Below are positions 62,298-64,000 of a stretch of DNA of 64,000 nt, in pieces. The translations under genes were made by a program, and so were the position numbers. Origin of the DNA: Thermatribacter sp048814795 (lineage in GTDB: Bacteria; Atribacterota; Atribacteria; Atribacterales; Thermatribacteraceae); the NCBI GenBank assembly GCA_048814795.1, contig CP184673.1, positions 682,001 through 746,000 on the forward strand, given 5' to 3'. Position 1 is the first letter of the stretch; every line of letters begins with the position of its first letter. The notes beneath the pieces are model-generated. The model was not told the DNA's origin. It did not search any database and was given only the letters and a program-made list of their open reading frames with translations.

Positions 62298-64000
62298 GTG
62301 CCCAAAAAGCTGATTATTACCGAAAAACCGAGCGTGGCTAAAGACATAGCTTCGGCTCTGGGGAAGTTTTCCAATCATAAAGAATATCTGGAAAACAGGG
62401 AATATGTGATTACTTGGGCTCTGGGGCATCTGGTTACCCTTGCTGAGCCTGAGGATTACGATAAAAAACTCAAGGTCTGGCGGTTGGTACTTTTGCCAAT
62501 CATACCAGAAGAATTTAAGCTCAAGGTACTGAAGGGCCATAAAGATCGCCTGAAAACAATTCAGAAGCTGGCTAAGCGTGAAGATGTTGAAGCCCTCATC
62601 AATGCTTGTGATGCAGGAAGAGAAGGCGAATTGATTTTCAGGTATATTTACGAGTTTATAAAATGTGAAAAGCCAGTGTTCCGACTCTGGCTTTCTTCGA
62701 TGACCCGGGAAGCTATCCGGGAAGCTTTTCGTAACCTCCGTGCTGGGGAGGAATTTGCCAATCTGGCTGCTGCGGCCAAATGCCGGTCTGAGGGGGACTG
62801 GCTGGTGGGTATCAACGGTACCCGTGCTTTCACGGCTCGTTATCGCACTCTTTTGTCGGTGGGTCGGGTGCAAACTCCGACGCTCGCTATACTGGTGCAT
62901 CGGGAACGGGAAATTCAGGAGTTTGTGCCTACTCCCTACTGGGAAGTTTTCGCCCGTTTTGCTTCTTCGGAGGGAGAATATCCTGGGAAATGGAAGGGCG
63001 AAGAGGACCGGGTATACTCTGAAAAAGAGGCCCAGGAAATAGTTGAGCGAGTCGAGGGCAAGGAAGGGGAAGTCGTGGAGTTTGAGGAGCGTCTGTCCAG
63101 TGAAGCTCCTCCTTTGCTTTATGACCTGACGGCTCTTCAGCGGGATGCCAACAAACTGTTTGGTTTTTCGGCTCAGCGCACCCTTGACGCAGCTCAGAAG
63201 CTTTACGAGGCTTACAAGCTCATTACTTATCCCCGCACTGATTCCCGTTTTCTGTCTGAGGACTTGATGGCGGTGGTTGAAAAATCCTGGTCGATGCTGG
63301 GTGATTGCGGTTACCGGGAACTGGTTGCAGGTGGATTGCCTCAAGATGCCCTCAGTAATAAGCGGGTTTTTGATAAAAGTAGAGTGAGTGACCACCACGC
63401 TATCATCCCTACTGGAGAGCCTATTTCTTGGGATAAGTTGAGTCCTGATGCCCAGAAAGTAATGGACCTGATCGTCAAAAGATTTATCAGTGTTTTCTAT
63501 CCGGATGCCCAGTGGGCGCACCGCAAGATAAGCACCCGGGTAGGGGAAGACCTCTTTTTGAGCAAGTCCAAAGTCCTAGTGGAGCCGGGTTGGAGAAAAG
63601 TGTATGGTGAGGATAGAGGCGAATCTCAGGATTTTCTGCCTCGCCTGAGAAAAGGAGAAATGGTGTCCACTGTTGAGGTCTGGTTTGAAGCAAAGGAGAC
63701 CAAGGCTCCACCCCGTTATACGGAAGCCACTCTCCTTGCGGCTATGGAAAACGCGGGTAAGTTTGTTGAAGACGAAGAACTGCGTGAAATTCTGAAGGAA
63801 AATGGTATAGGTACCCCTGCCACCAGGGCAAACATAATTGAACGTCTGATCGAAGTGGGGTATGTGGAGCGGGAGGGGAAGACCCTGATTCCTACTCCCA
63901 AAGGTATGGAGCTGATCAACATGGTGGAAGCTATACCCATCGAAGAGCTAGCTTCTCCTCAACTCACCGGGGAGTGGGAGAGAAAGTTGAGATTGATGGA
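62298..64000 (+). CDS. topB: DNA topoisomerase III (type IA), 3' end beyond window
   Basis: A GTG start (after AAGGTGG) opens a frame that runs to the right edge, 567 visible codons. The Toprim domain has LIITEKPSVAKDIA and CDAGREGELIF. The catalytic Tyr is in LITYPRTDSRFL, and VGRVQTPTLAILV and DHHAIIPTG are typical of TopB. It decatenates and relaxes DNA via a 5'-phosphotyrosine intermediate. The C-terminal part is missing, so a possible zinc-finger tail cannot be judged. It begins 21 bases after the SDH proteinase gene. Confidence 0.95.
   Translation, partial: MPKKLIITEKPSVAKDIASALGKFSNHKEYLENREYVITWALGHLVTLAEPEDYDKKLKVWRLVLLPIIPEEFKLKVLKGHKDRLKTIQKLAKREDVEALINACDAGREGELIFRYIYEFIKCEKPVFRLWLSSMTREAIREAFRNLRAGEEFANLAAAAKCRSEGDWLVGINGTRAFTARYRTLLSVGRVQTPTLAILVHREREIQEFVPTPYWEVFARFASSEGEYPGKWKGEEDRVYSEKEAQEIVERVEGKEGEVVEFEERLSSEAPPLLYDLTALQRDANKLFGFSAQRTLDAAQKLYEAYKLITYPRTDSRFLSEDLMAVVEKSWSMLGDCGYRELVAGGLPQDALSNKRVFDKSRVSDHHAIIPTGEPISWDKLSPDAQKVMDLIVKRFISVFYPDAQWAHRKISTRVGEDLFLSKSKVLVEPGWRKVYGEDRGESQDFLPRLRKGEMVSTVEVWFEAKETKAPPRYTEATLLAAMENAGKFVEDEELREILKENGIGTPATRANIIERLIEVGYVEREGKTLIPTPKGMELINMVEAIPIEELASPQLTGEWERKLRLM

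Noticed and set aside
62130..63521. 463-codon open frame on the minus strand over topB
   Set aside because: The plus strand encodes topoisomerase III with all motifs in a frame open to the window edge.

Overview
The window reads as a gene-dense chromosomal segment of a fermentative, probably anaerobic and possibly thermophilic bacterium. It has no mobile elements, integrases or CRISPR arrays that I can see. Most genes overlap or lie within 20 bases of each other. TTG and GTG starts are common, Shine-Dalgarno sequences are purine-rich, and the clearest promoters match the sigma-70 consensus. OppA has a signal peptide without a lipobox, which suggests a diderm envelope. EF-Tu style and gene content would fit a deep-branching lineage such as Atribacterota or a relative of the Clostridia. 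That placement is an inference from memory and was not tested.

Layout. 1-3020 (minus): an ABC exporter operon with a membrane-anchored accessory protein and a secreted coiled-coil protein. 3445-5006: mutM and comF. 5133-25048: a SorC regulator heading a roughly 20 kb run of tightly packed sugar/polyol genes (four dehydrogenases, six sugar kinases, two TIM-barrel isomerases, an MFS carrier) in which an acetoin-dehydrogenase-type complex is embedded (fused E1 alpha-beta, AcoX, E2). 25054-31725: hibernation factor, an unknown protein, a broken small gene, an HD-GYP phosphodiesterase, DUF5317, galU, a mutarotase-like protein and a beta-CASP nuclease. 31715-34198: divergent uridine-kinase-like and uridine-phosphorylase genes. 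34219-41908: Hsp33, UvrD-type helicase, MFS, cobQ and MATE. 42173-46166: PAC2, then secE-nusG-rplK-rplA-[L10 leader]-rplJ-rplL closed by a terminator, with no rpoBC following. 46207-53331: DMT transporter, YdcF and an oppABCDF operon. 53532-54869: a PAS-GGDEF cyclase. 55005-56813: tRNA-Thr(TGT), tRNA-Tyr(GTA), tRNA-Thr(GGT), tuf, rpmG and a terminator. 56829-62276: a secreted alpha/beta hydrolase, malic enzyme, two-subunit fumarase, and an SDH-family serine proteinase broken by one extra G in a G8 tract. 62298-64000: topoisomerase III, cut by the window edge.

How the genes work together. The sugar island encodes oxidation of polyols to ketoses (MtlD, two zinc alcohol dehydrogenases, an SDR), isomerisation (two TIM barrels), phosphorylation (two FGGY kinases, XylB, three PfkB kinases) and a lipoyl-dependent E1/E2 that could turn a C2-C4 keto product into acyl-CoA. 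This island is the best candidate for an undescribed pathway. Malic enzyme plus fumarase would link pyruvate, malate and fumarate. HD-GYP and GGDEF proteins show cyclic-di-GMP signalling. The translation genes are split into two blocks in a non-ancestral order.
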